Shown here: positions 1-6,820 of the stretch, in pieces | How the letters are laid out: each line of letters starts with the position of its first letter | How positions within the stretch are numbered: position 1 is the stretch's first letter | Source of the DNA: Hyphomicrobiales bacterium | GTDB taxonomy: Bacteria; Pseudomonadota; Alphaproteobacteria; Rhizobiales; Aestuariivirgaceae | Direction of reading: 5' to 3' | Assembly (NCBI GenBank): GCA_020029455.1 | Contig: JAIBJH010000026.1 | Coordinates: 1 to 17,878, forward strand | Length of the DNA stretch: 17,878 nt | Notes under the pieces: model-generated | Told to the model about the DNA's origin: nothing | The model's input: only the letters and a program-made list of their open reading frames with translations | The model's database searches: none | Position numbers and translations under genes: made by a program

Positions 1-87
1 GGCAATGGCCTTTCCCTTCTTGTCGAAGGCAATGGCCTTGCAGGCCGTGTTCGAGCTATCGATGCCAACGACAAGATCAGGTGTCAT
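1..87 (-). CDS. FGGY-family carbohydrate kinase, N-terminal fragment (runs off the window)
   Basis: Only the first 29 codons are present, and the gene continues beyond the left edge. The visible peptide has the phosphate-1 motif of the FGGY/ASKHA kinase fold, VGIDSSNTACKAIAFD, in which the first Asp and the following Ser/Asn/Thr run bind the ATP phosphates. The family phosphorylates sugars or polyols in the cytoplasm, usually straight after uptake. It lies 54 bases downstream of the solute-binding protein gene on the same strand, so it probably belongs to the transporter operon, with a hairpin in the gap that may lower its expression. The start is the only ATG at the right place, and no strong Shine-Dalgarno sequence precedes it. 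Substrate and subfamily (xylulokinase-like or other) cannot be judged from so short a piece. Confidence 0.75.
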   Translation of the reverse strand, partial: MTPDLVVGIDSSNTACKAIAFDKKGKAIA

Positions 88-100
88 GTATTACTCAGTA

Positions 101-135
101 AGGAAAGGGGAGGCAGCCCGCAAGCCGCCTCCCCT
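101..135 (-). terminator. GC-rich hairpin between the binding-protein gene and the kinase
   Basis: AGGGGAGGC (106-114) and GCCTCCCCT (127-135) are perfect nine-base arms around a 12-base loop. Read on the minus strand, the hairpin starts seven bases after the binding-protein stop codon and is followed by TTTCCTT, a broken T-tract. It could be a weak intrinsic terminator, or a 3' stabilising hairpin that raises binding-protein levels relative to the downstream kinase. Such hairpins after binding-protein genes are common in ABC operons. Confidence 0.55.
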
Positions 136-141
136 CTGTTG

Positions 142-1659
142 TTAAAGTCCGGATTCCGCCACGGCCTTGTCGATCTGGGCCGCCACATCATCCATGCACT
201 TCTTGGCATCGCCGCCATAATCCTGGCCCGTCAGCAATTTGCCGAGGGCAACCGGGATCTCGTTGTTCGAGAATCCGGCCCACAGCGGCATGTCGGGTTC
301 GGAGGCTATGTCGTTGTTGATGGTCTCCAAAACGATGGGCAGGTGCCGCGTCGTGCCGGGGCCTACGACCTGCTTTGCCTTCACGCGCTCGTCCGCGAAG
401 GATGAAAGTCGCATGGGTGCAAAGCCGCCGCCAAGTGTGCAGCGGACCATGATGTCCTTAGAGCAGGCCCACTGCATGAAGAGCCATGCCGCGTCGATGT
501 TCTTGGAGTATTTGGAGAGACCAAGAATCGAGCCGCCCTGGTGGCCATAGTTCGGGATTTCGCCGAAGCCCGCATCAGCCACGGCACGAAGCGGCTTGCC
601 GCGGATGGGACGGACGGCTTCCCACAGGCCCTGCACCTTGGAATCGGCACCATCCCAGCCCGGGAAGAACTCATCCCAGCTGTTGATAAGGGCAACCTGT
701 CCTGAAGCACCCATCTGCCACTGGCCGTCCCAGGTGGAGTTGGTGCTCTCGGGCGGTGCGTTCTTGGCCCACTCCTGGTAGAGCTGCAGGCCGCGGATGC
801 CGGCTTCATCGTTGCCCGAGAACTTCTTGTCCTTGGTGAAGATTGAGCCGCCTTCGTTCCACACCATCTGGGTCCAGTCGCAATTCAGCGAGTAATGGCC
901 CGATTTGGCCTGGAGGCCCGTGCCATACATGCCGTTGCCTTTCTCCATCTCCGTGATCATCTTCACCGCGGCGGTGAACTCGTCGACGGTGGTTGGCGGA
1001 GCGATCTTGTGCTTCTCCAATATATCCTTGCGGTACATGGTGACGAAGATCGGGATGTCGAAGGGAATGCCAGCCCACTTGCCTTCATATAGCGCAAGGC
1101 CATCCACCAGAGGCTTGGCGAAGTCGTCCCAGTCCATGCCCGGCATGGCGAGGTCCGGCTTGTCGTTGTAGTAGGCGATGGGGTCGATCGTATCGGGCGA
1201 GAAGGTGGCAACCCATGACTGGTCGAGATAATAGAGGTCATAGGAGCCGAGCTGGCCCTGCACGTCCTGCGTGGCTTTCGCCAACACCTGTTCCAACGGC
1301 ACGATCTCGATTTCAACTTCGATGCCGGTAGCTTCGGTGAATTCACCCTTCAGCTTGTCGAGCACGACGGTTGGCGGGGTTGCTTCCGAAGTGTAGCGGA
1401 TTTTCGTGCCCTTGAAGGGGCCTGACACATCCTTGAGCCACTGGGTCATGCTTGCGTCTTGCGCATAGGCCGCATCACCAATGGGGCCCGTTCCCCGGAA
1501 CGGCCGGGTCGAACCCAGAAGCCCCAGGTTGAAGGCCGAGAAGCCCACGCCTGCAAGGCCCATCTTCTTCAGGAAATCGCGCTTGGAGATGCGCCGCGCC
1601 GCAAAATCACGCGCCGCATCGGCAATGAAGGTTTTCTTGTCATAGTCTCTAAAGCTCAT
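142..1659 (-). CDS. ABC transporter extracellular solute-binding protein (family 1, sugar/polyol type)
   Basis: A 505-residue periplasmic binding protein that should capture a carbohydrate and deliver it to the two permeases encoded just upstream. The N-terminus carries a long basic region, then SKRDFLKKMG (residues 25-34), a hydrophobic stretch (about 35-49) and a likely signal-peptidase site after AYA (64-66). This resembles a Tat signal with Lys-Arg in place of Arg-Arg. There is no lipobox cysteine. The mature part has the usual layout of a large type I solute-binding protein, with SYDLYYLDQSW as the family-like first-lobe segment. An upstream in-frame ATG would add 17 residues, but the chosen ATG has an excellent Shine-Dalgarno sequence (AGGGAGG, eight bases away). 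It lies 67 bases behind the second permease gene. The substrate is unknown; a polyol or a pentose/deoxyhexose is a reasonable guess from the neighbouring kinases and aldolase. Confidence 0.88.
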   Translation of the reverse strand: MSFRDYDKKTFIADAARDFAARRISKRDFLKKMGLAGVGFSAFNLGLLGSTRPFRGTGPIGDAAYAQDASMTQWLKDVSGPFKGTKIRYTSEATPPTVVLDKLKGEFTEATGIEVEIEIVPLEQVLAKATQDVQGQLGSYDLYYLDQSWVATFSPDTIDPIAYYNDKPDLAMPGMDWDDFAKPLVDGLALYEGKWAGIPFDIPIFVTMYRKDILEKHKIAPPTTVDEFTAAVKMITEMEKGNGMYGTGLQAKSGHYSLNCDWTQMVWNEGGSIFTKDKKFSGNDEAGIRGLQLYQEWAKNAPPESTNSTWDGQWQMGASGQVALINSWDEFFPGWDGADSKVQGLWEAVRPIRGKPLRAVADAGFGEIPNYGHQGGSILGLSKYSKNIDAAWLFMQWACSKDIMVRCTLGGGFAPMRLSSFADERVKAKQVVGPGTTRHLPIVLETINNDIASEPDMPLWAGFSNNEIPVALGKLLTGQDYGGDAKKCMDDVAAQIDKAVAESGL

Positions 1660-1726
1660 GTTCAGTTCCTCCCTAGGGTTCGAGCTAAAGTGTCTCGTCC
1701 GCGGCTCCACTCTTTTCAGGGAGTGC

Positions 1727-2635
1727 TCATTCTTTCAGAGAACCAAGAGTGAGGCCGCGGACCAGATGGCGTTGCACCAGCAAAATGAAGATGAAACTCG
1801 GGATCATGGCAGCAGTGCCAAGCGCCGCGATGAAGCCCCATTCATTGCCGGTGGAAGTGACGAAGGTTTGGATCTTGACCGGAACTGTGCGGATGTCGGT
1901 CGTAAGAAAAAGCGAGAGCAGAAATTCGGTCCAGGAAAAGACGAAGCATAGCACCGCCGAGGCCGCAACACCGCCCCTGACCATAGGCAGAACGACCTTC
2001 GAAAAGCTCTGCCAGCGCGTGGCGCCGTCGATCATCGCCGCCTCATCCACGTCCTTCGGAATGTCATCGAAGAAGGATTTCATCAGCAACAGCGCGATCG
2101 GCAGGTTCATCAGCGCATAGATCAGCATGAGGCCGATGTAGCCCAGGTAGATGTTCTGGATGTCGCGCATGCCCAGCCCCGAATAGATGGTAACGAGCGG
2201 CACCAGAATGGCGATGGGCGGCATGAAACGCTGGCCCAGCACCCAGTTGAGATAACTCTCGCGGCCCTTAAAACGCATGCGTGACAGCGCGTAGGCCGCG
2301 AACACTGCCACCAGGATGGTGACAGTTGTGGCGCCGACGGAAACGATAATGGAATCGACGATTGTCTGCCGCGAGTCGTAAGCCTCGGCCCCGGCAACAC
2401 CCATGCCAAGGCCTTCATCGATGGCCATCTGCGAGCGCGAGCGGCCGAACAGCGTCACTGCATAGTTGATCAGCGTTGGCGTGAAGTCGAACCACACCAC
2501 CTTGTCCTTGTTGAAGACGGCGGAGATTGGCTTGATCGAGGTCAGCGCCCACCAGAACACCGGGAACATGAAGAGCGCCGTCACCACGGCGGCGGTGAGG
2601 TCTCGCAGGATCTGCATGGGGCGCGACAGTTCCAT
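1727..2635 (-). CDS. carbohydrate ABC transporter permease, MalG type
   Basis: A 302-residue inner-membrane permease. About six hydrophobic segments are visible, the first at residues 12-31. The cytoplasmic EAA loop reads DEAAMIDGATRWQSFSKVVLP, which in this family docks onto the ATPase subunit. A loop of about 60 residues separates the first and second membrane segments, as in MalG/AraQ-type subunits. Its ATG overlaps the stop codon of the upstream permease by one base (TGATG), so the two subunits are translationally coupled, as expected for a heterodimeric channel. The C-terminus, GLTLGSLKE, matches the common ending of this subunit type (GLTxGAVKG-like). Confidence 0.92.
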   Translation of the reverse strand: MELSRPMQILRDLTAAVVTALFMFPVFWWALTSIKPISAVFNKDKVVWFDFTPTLINYAVTLFGRSRSQMAIDEGLGMGVAGAEAYDSRQTIVDSIIVSVGATTVTILVAVFAAYALSRMRFKGRESYLNWVLGQRFMPPIAILVPLVTIYSGLGMRDIQNIYLGYIGLMLIYALMNLPIALLLMKSFFDDIPKDVDEAAMIDGATRWQSFSKVVLPMVRGGVAASAVLCFVFSWTEFLLSLFLTTDIRTVPVKIQTFVTSTGNEWGFIAALGTAAMIPSFIFILLVQRHLVRGLTLGSLKE

Positions 2636-3540
2636 CAGAGCTTCACCTTGAAGGCCTTCATGAAGAAGGTGGAAGTGATGATGACCAAGATGAGCGTCAA
2701 AAGCGCGATGGTGGAGGCATAGGGAAAGTCCGCATTGCCGAAATAAATGCGGCCCGAATAGCTGGTGAGCGTTTCGGTGGCTGTGCCCGGACCCGAATCC
2801 GTCATCACCTTGACGTAGTCAAAGGCACGCAGGAGATCGATGCCACGGATCAGCACTGCGATGGCAATCACCTTCGACATCATGGGCAGCGTCAGCTTGA
2901 AGAAGGCCTGCACATTCGTGGCGCCATCAATAGCCGCCGCTTCGAAGGGCTCTTTCGGCAGCGAACGCAATCCCGCCAGCATGATCAGCACCATGAAAGG
3001 CGTCCATTGCCAGATCTCCGCCAGCAGCACGCCGGGAAGCGCCGTCGAGGCGTTGCCCAGGATGGAGAAGTTGTCGGGCAGCAGTCCCGTCCAGATGATG
3101 CCTTGGGCAATCACCCCGAAGGAGCCGTTGAGCATCATCAGGAACATCATGGCGGTGACGGCGGGTGGAATGACCAGCGGCAGTGTCATCAACGCCCGCA
3201 TGAAGCCGTAGCCTTTGCGGTCGGAATCAAGCAGCAGCGCGATCAGCATGCCAAGCGCCAGTTGGAAGACAAGCGCCACGCCCGTGTAGATCAGCGTGTT
3301 CATCAGCGCGTTCCACATGCGCTCGTCGCCGAAAACCTTCACCCAATTGTAGTCGGGGTCAAAGACCAGTTTCCGCGTCGCGGCGTTCTTCCTGTAGAGG
3401 GTGGAAATGAAGGCCGAGACCAGGGGATAGATGCCGAAGACCGTCATCAGTGCCGCGGCAGGCAGAAGCCACGGCAACGGATGCTCGCTGGTGATGAAGC
3501 GAGACAACCATGGCGCTCTTGCGGCAGCCGCTGCGGACAT
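2635..3540 (-). CDS. carbohydrate ABC transporter permease, MalF/UgpA type
   Basis: A 301-residue inner-membrane subunit that should pair with the adjacent MalG-type permease. The first membrane segment is near residues 24-46, and further hydrophobic segments follow, with the EAA loop FEAAAIDGATNVQAFFKLTLP before the last two. The lack of a large periplasmic insertion places it with UgpA-like rather than enterobacterial MalF-like subunits. It is the first gene of the transport operon. A Shine-Dalgarno sequence AGGGAGG lies about ten bases before the ATG, preceded by a promoter and a pair of possible operator sites in the 136-base gap to the aldolase gene. No ATPase gene accompanies the permeases inside the window. 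Confidence 0.92.
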   Translation of the reverse strand: MSAAAAARAPWLSRFITSEHPLPWLLPAAALMTVFGIYPLVSAFISTLYRKNAATRKLVFDPDYNWVKVFGDERMWNALMNTLIYTGVALVFQLALGMLIALLLDSDRKGYGFMRALMTLPLVIPPAVTAMMFLMMLNGSFGVIAQGIIWTGLLPDNFSILGNASTALPGVLLAEIWQWTPFMVLIMLAGLRSLPKEPFEAAAIDGATNVQAFFKLTLPMMSKVIAIAVLIRGIDLLRAFDYVKVMTDSGPGTATETLTSYSGRIYFGNADFPYASTIALLTLILVIITSTFFMKAFKVKL

Positions 3541-3571
3541 TGGATTTTGGCCTCCCTAGGCATCGATGACT

Positions 3572-3598
3572 TTTGTCATTTCTGAATTACATTTGTCA
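3572..3598 (-). promoter_or_regulatory. candidate operator: two TGACAAA direct repeats, 20 bases apart
   Basis: On the minus strand TGACAAA occurs at 3598-3592 and again at 3578-3572, a 20-base period that is close to two helical turns. The second copy also forms an inverted repeat, ATGAC-TTTT-GTCAT, with bases 3566-3570. The first copy sits at the predicted transcription start of the permease operon and both lie ahead of its Shine-Dalgarno sequence, which suits a repressor. DeoR- or SorC-type regulators are typical partners of such loci, but no regulator gene is in the window. Confidence 0.4.
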
Positions 3599-3604
3599 CG
3601 GGAG

Positions 3605-3632
3605 ACTAGAATCGCGCCTCCCCCGCTGTCAA
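3605..3632 (-). promoter_or_regulatory. candidate sigma-70 promoter of the ABC permease operon
   Basis: On the minus strand a perfect -35 box TTGACA (3632-3627) is followed, after 16 bases, by TCTAGT (3610-3605), which matches TATAAT at four of six positions. The predicted start is near 3598, leaving an untranslated leader of about 58 bases that contains the direct repeats and the Shine-Dalgarno sequence. Confidence 0.5.
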
Positions 3633-3676
3633 TGGCGGAGGTTTCAACTTGTCTCGCAGTGCAGCAGAAGAGAAGT

Positions 3677-4432
3677 TTACGCGGACTTGGCCTTATCGCG
3701 CTTGGCCGCAAGCGCCACCACTTTGTCATTGCGCTTGATGGGAGCCATCACCGCCAGTGTCGTAGGATCAAGGCCTTTGAGATCTTCCACCTGTTTGCCA
3801 TAGGTCTTGAAGCGCTTCAGCACCGAGGACATTTCAGCTTCGTTCAAGACCACCGGCTTGCCAAGGAGCGAGGCCGCCCAATATTGATGGCATAGGGCCT
3901 CGATTTCTCCTGCAAGCCACAAGGCCTTTTCCAGACTGGCTCCGAAGCAGATCTGCCCGTGATTGGCGAGAAGACAGGCAGTGCGCCCCTCCAGTGCCTT
4001 GAGCATGGTGGTCGAAAGCGCCGGCGTTCCAAACTCCGCATAGTCCGAAACCCGCAAGCTCGCACCGCCGGTAACACCGATCATGTAGTGGAAAGCGGGG
4101 ACTTCCTTGCGCAGGCACGCCAGCGCCGTGGCGTGGGTGGAATGGACATGGACGATGGCGCCCGCTTCGGGCCTAGCCTTGTAAATATCGAGATGCATGC
4201 GCCATTCGGTCGAGGGCAGGAAATCGCCCTTGTAGCCGCCGTCGAGATCCATCTCCACGACGTGGTGGGCTTTCATTTTCGCATAGGGTACGCCTGACGC
4301 GGTAATGAGGAAGCCTTCCTCGGTGCGCACGCTGACATTGCCCGAAGTGCCCTGATTGATGCCCATCTCGTTCATGGCAAGGCAGGTAGCGATCACTTTT
4401 TTGCGCAGATTTTTGTGCTTGAGCTTGCTCAT
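3677..4432 (-). CDS. class II aldolase (L-fuculose-1-phosphate aldolase / adducin-head family)
   Basis: A 251-residue cytosolic zinc aldolase expected to cleave a phosphorylated ketose into dihydroxyacetone phosphate (or a related C3/C2 unit) and an aldehyde. It has the phosphate-binding motif GTSGNVS (28-34), a likely catalytic Glu76, and zinc ligands His95, His97 and His158 (in VHVHS and ANHGQ). The spacing of these four residues is the same as in E. coli FucA (E73, H92, H94, H155), so the active site looks intact. It has about 35 residues more than FucA, mostly a basic Lys/Ala-rich C-terminal tail. I chose the ATG preceded by AGGATGACGAG; an upstream ATG would add 12 residues with no good ribosome site. 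It is divergent from a kinase, which fits a kinase-aldolase pair for sugar breakdown. The exact substrate is open. Confidence 0.85.
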   Translation of the reverse strand: MSKLKHKNLRKKVIATCLAMNEMGINQGTSGNVSVRTEEGFLITASGVPYAKMKAHHVVEMDLDGGYKGDFLPSTEWRMHLDIYKARPEAGAIVHVHSTHATALACLRKEVPAFHYMIGVTGGASLRVSDYAEFGTPALSTTMLKALEGRTACLLANHGQICFGASLEKALWLAGEIEALCHQYWAASLLGKPVVLNEAEMSSVLKRFKTYGKQVEDLKGLDPTTLAVMAPIKRNDKVVALAAKRDKAKSA

Positions 4433-4467
4433 CTCGTCATCCTGATGACCGAATGCAGTATGCCGCA

Positions 4468-4495
4468 ACTATAGGCGCAAGCGGCGTTGCGTAAA
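4468..4495 (-). promoter_or_regulatory. candidate promoter of the class II aldolase
   Basis: On the minus strand TTTACG (4495-4490) is followed after 16 bases by TATAGT (4473-4468), a -10 box matching the consensus at five of six positions. It gives a leader of roughly 30 bases before the aldolase ATG. Confidence 0.5.
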
Positions 4496-4514
4496 GCCGC
4501 TTTCTTTGCATAAG
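4476..4514 (+). promoter_or_regulatory. candidate promoter of the divergent kinase, with an inverted repeat
   Basis: On the plus strand TTGCGT (4487-4492) is followed after 16 bases by CATAAG (4509-4514). The predicted start is at about 4520, only a few bases before the kinase ATG at 4523, so the transcript could be almost leaderless, in line with the absence of a Shine-Dalgarno sequence. An inverted repeat CGCAA-N6-TTGCG (4476-4491) covers the -35 region of this promoter and abuts that of the divergent aldolase promoter. That is a suitable place for one regulator to control both. Confidence 0.35.
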
Positions 4515-4522
4515 TTTTGCCG

Positions 4523-5935
4523 ATGAATGCAAGGCAGGAAAATCTCCGCGGCATTGCCGTGGTCGATGTCGGATACACAAACTCCAAGGTCGTGCTTTAT
4601 TCCCCAGCACTCAAAGTGTTGGACGAACGCAAGATCACAAGCCCGCACCATGACGGCAAGCATTACCGCGAGATTGACACGACACCCATCATTGACTTTG
4701 CCGCCCGCGCGCTGCGCGAACTCGATGCCGTGAGCCCTATCGATAGGATTGTGGTTTCAGCCCATGGTGCCTGCATCGTGGCTCTCGGGCCTGATGGCGC
4801 GCCTGCTGTTTCGGTCATGGACTACATGTCCGAGCCGCCGCCGGAAATTCTCAAGGCCTATGAAGCTGTGATGCCGGATTTTGCCGAGGCCTTCACTCCA
4901 CCACTTCCCATGGCGCTGCTGCACGGGCTTCAGCTCTTCTGGCAACAACAGGTGATGCCGGAGGAATTTGCGAAGGTGCGGACGATACTCCCGCTCATGC
5001 AATTTGTGGCCCATGCCTTGGGGGGCCGCGCCGTTTCGGAAGTCTCATCCATGTCCTGCCAGTCGCACCTCGTTGACATGCGCGATGGTGGGCCTTCATC
5101 GATGGCGAAACGCTTCGGTTGGGACAAGCTCTATGCACCCGAGGCCAAGGCCTGGGAGGTGATCGGCATCCTGAAGCCGGAACTTGGTGGCGCTGACTTC
5201 AAGGGCCGGGGCGAAATCCTCGCTGGCGTCCATGATTCCAATGCCAACTTCCTCCGCTATCTCGCGGCAGGCCAGCAACATTTCACGCTTCTTTCCACCG
5301 GCACCTGGATCATCGGCTTCGACACGGACGCGGAAATTGCTGGACTTGATCCCGCCCGCGATATTGTCGCCAACAAAAATGTCTTCGGCCGCACCATCGC
5401 CTGCTGCCGTTTCTTCGGCGGCAAGGAATTCGAACTGGTGGCGCAAGGAGCTGATGGTGCCCATGCAAGTACCGGTCTCATTGAAGACTTCATGGCGAAA
5501 AAGGTGATGGCGCTTCCCTCCTTCACCGATTCCGGTGGGCCGGTGCCGGGAACCGCAGTCAAGGGCAGGATCGTCGGGCCATTCGGCGAGGGAAGGGACG
5601 CGCGCGCCAGCCTTGCATCGCTCTACTGCGCCTTGATGGTTTCGGAATCCCTCGACGCCATCCACTCCCATGGCAACATCATCGTCGATGGTCCCTTCTC
5701 CCAGAACAAAACATTCCTCGCCGTGCTCGCTGCCTTACGCTCTGGACAGACAGTCTATGCCTCAGAGGCCCGCGATGGCACAGCAGCGGGCGCCGCCTGT
5801 CTTGCCTTGATGCCGGACGGCCTGCTGCCGCATATTGACGTGCCGCTCCGCCAGATTGGGCCCGCCACCATTTCGGGCCTCAAAGCCTATCAGAGCTCTT
5901 GGCGACGCAGAACACAGGAGAATGCCGATGTTTGA
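4523..5935 (+). CDS. FGGY-family carbohydrate kinase (L-fuculokinase-like)
   Basis: A 470-residue cytosolic sugar/polyol kinase with two ASKHA lobes. The N-terminal phosphate-1 motif is VVDVGYTNSKVV (residues 12-23). SAHGACIVAL lies near 83-92. The second lobe opens with GVHDSNANFLRY and LLSTGTWIIGF, the usual phosphate-2/hinge region, and near the C-terminus IIVDGPFSQN and EARDGTAAGAAC match the adenosine-binding part. It should phosphorylate the sugar that the divergent aldolase then cleaves. A TTG two codons upstream could also start translation, but ATG is preferred; neither has a clear Shine-Dalgarno sequence. Its 3' end overlaps the next gene by eight bases. The relationship to L-fuculokinase is my reading of the overall pattern, and rhamnulokinase- or xylulokinase-like specificity remains possible. 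Confidence 0.85.
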   Translation: MNARQENLRGIAVVDVGYTNSKVVLYSPALKVLDERKITSPHHDGKHYREIDTTPIIDFAARALRELDAVSPIDRIVVSAHGACIVALGPDGAPAVSVMDYMSEPPPEILKAYEAVMPDFAEAFTPPLPMALLHGLQLFWQQQVMPEEFAKVRTILPLMQFVAHALGGRAVSEVSSMSCQSHLVDMRDGGPSSMAKRFGWDKLYAPEAKAWEVIGILKPELGGADFKGRGEILAGVHDSNANFLRYLAAGQQHFTLLSTGTWIIGFDTDAEIAGLDPARDIVANKNVFGRTIACCRFFGGKEFELVAQGADGAHASTGLIEDFMAKKVMALPSFTDSGGPVPGTAVKGRIVGPFGEGRDARASLASLYCALMVSESLDAIHSHGNIIVDGPFSQNKTFLAVLAALRSGQTVYASEARDGTAAGAACLALMPDGLLPHIDVPLRQIGPATISGLKAYQSSWRRRTQENADV

Positions 5936-6311
5936 TCATGTGGGTTATGCCGTCACCGATCTTGAGAAGTCCCGCTCCTTCTATGTGAAGGCGCTCGCGC
6001 CTCTGGGTTACACGGTTCAGATGGAAGTGACCCGCGAGATGACGGGCGGCGAAGCGCATCTGGGTTTCGGCATTGAACGCCCTACCCTATGGATCGGCGA
6101 AGGCAAGAAGAAGGTGACGGGCGTACATCTGGCCTTTGCGGCCAAGGACCGCGCCACCGTCGATGCCTTCTATAAGGCTGCCATGGCGGCGGGCGGCACA
6201 GACAACGGCAAGCCGGGCGTGAGGCCCCTCTACCATGAGAACTATTACGGGGCCTTTGTCTTCGATCCCGACGGCAACAACATCGAGGCTGTCTGCCATA
6301 CGCCAGCTTAA
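5928..6311 (+). CDS. VOC-family protein (glyoxalase/bleomycin-resistance/dioxygenase fold)
   Basis: A 127-residue protein of two beta-alpha-beta-beta-beta units. It begins FDHVGYAVTDLEKSRSFY, the classic VOC opening with a possible metal ligand His4. The second half has GVHLAFAAKDR, and the last strand reads FDPDGNNIEAVCH, with a Glu in the usual ligand position. The metal site therefore looks intact. Enzymes of this fold include lactoylglutathione lyases, epimerases and dioxygenases, and the specific reaction cannot be assigned. Of two ATGs six bases apart, I chose the second because AGGAG lies eight bases before it and only two before the first. It overlaps the kinase gene by eight bases, so the two are probably translationally coupled, which hints at a role in the same sugar pathway, perhaps handling an aldehyde product. 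Confidence 0.82.
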   Translation: MFDHVGYAVTDLEKSRSFYVKALAPLGYTVQMEVTREMTGGEAHLGFGIERPTLWIGEGKKKVTGVHLAFAAKDRATVDAFYKAAMAAGGTDNGKPGVRPLYHENYYGAFVFDPDGNNIEAVCHTPA

Positions 6312-6371
6312 GAGAGCGGAAACTTCTCCGGCGCACACTCAACTGGATTTGTGTGTGAGTGGAGACGTGTC

Positions 6372-6773
6372 ATGGCCTCAAGACCCCATGTGCTGTCGCG
6401 TTATCGGGAAATTCTCTCCTGCCCGCCTGCCGAAGCAGGTGGGCTAGCCGGCGAAATCCGCAAAAGAGGCAATGTCCCGGTCAGTTTCGGTGCTGATATT
6501 GTGGTCGAACTCACCCGCCAGGACATCAAGGAAAACTGGCAATCCGCCAAGGCGCTCCGCCGCCAGGTCGCCGGCGCCATGGCAGCCGAACTGGGCCATC
6601 GCCTGTGTCAATGCAATGACGATGACGATCATGTCGATCACGCCGGAGAAGCCGCCGCCTGCTTCTTCTTGTCGCTGCATCATGAAGGCATTCCACTGAG
6701 TGAGGCCCTGCAGGGCTGCCGCATCCTCTGGGATGAACGGCATTACTGCGAGAAGGTGGAATATCTTTCTTAA
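6372..6773 (+). CDS. hypothetical protein, 133 residues
   Basis: I do not recognise this protein. GGAG sits seven bases before the ATG, about 64% of third codon positions are G or C, and it fills the gap between two same-strand genes, so I favour it over the 111-codon reading on the opposite strand. It appears soluble, with no signal peptide or membrane segment. Residues 47-76 look helical and charged (VVELTRQDIKENWQSA), followed by an acidic cluster, CQCNDDDDHVDHAG, with neighbouring His and Cys that could bind metal. The C-terminus has SLHHEGI and DERHYC. Codons for residues 17-25 (roughly CPPAEAGGL) are supplied by a palindrome that looks like a repeat insertion. The Shine-Dalgarno sequence may be partly masked: CACTCA (6336-6341) can pair with TGAGTG (6356-6361), and TCTC with the adjacent GAGA. 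Function unknown. Confidence 0.6.
   Translation: MASRPHVLSRYREILSCPPAEAGGLAGEIRKRGNVPVSFGADIVVELTRQDIKENWQSAKALRRQVAGAMAAELGHRLCQCNDDDDHVDHAGEAAACFFLSLHHEGIPLSEALQGCRILWDERHYCEKVEYLS
6421..6444. repeat. palindromic repeat embedded in the hypothetical gene
   Basis: The arms GCCCGCCTGC (6421-6430) and GCAGGTGGGC (6435-6444) pair over ten bases with a single G-T mismatch, around a CGAA loop. This resembles the small dispersed palindromes common in alphaproteobacterial spacers. It lies inside a reading frame without breaking it. That it belongs to a dispersed family is inference, since the window holds only one copy. Confidence 0.5.
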
Positions 6774-6820
6774 GCACAAGCGGTCTGGACGCCACCGGAA
6801 CCGCCATGGTCAGATGGGCC

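Noticed and set aside
2631..2640. One-base stop/start overlap between the permease genes, also seen between sucC and sucD
   Set aside because: Ordinary translational coupling for subunits of one complex, not a frameshift or programmed event.
3007..3585. 192-codon plus-strand frame over the MalF-type permease
   Set aside because: His/Gln/Arg-rich shadow of a membrane protein gene; the permease on the other strand has clear family motifs and a ribosome site.
3612..3642. Imperfect hairpin CCTCC/GGAGG behind the aldolase gene as its terminator
   Set aside because: The stem is short with mismatches and has no T-run; the same bases are better explained by the promoter of the next operon.
6444..6779. 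111-codon minus-strand frame opposite the hypothetical gene
   Set aside because: It contains a hydrophobic stretch and cannot be fully excluded, but it opposes the direction of all neighbours and begins at the end of the palindrome, while the plus-strand frame has a well placed GGAG and coding-like third positions.
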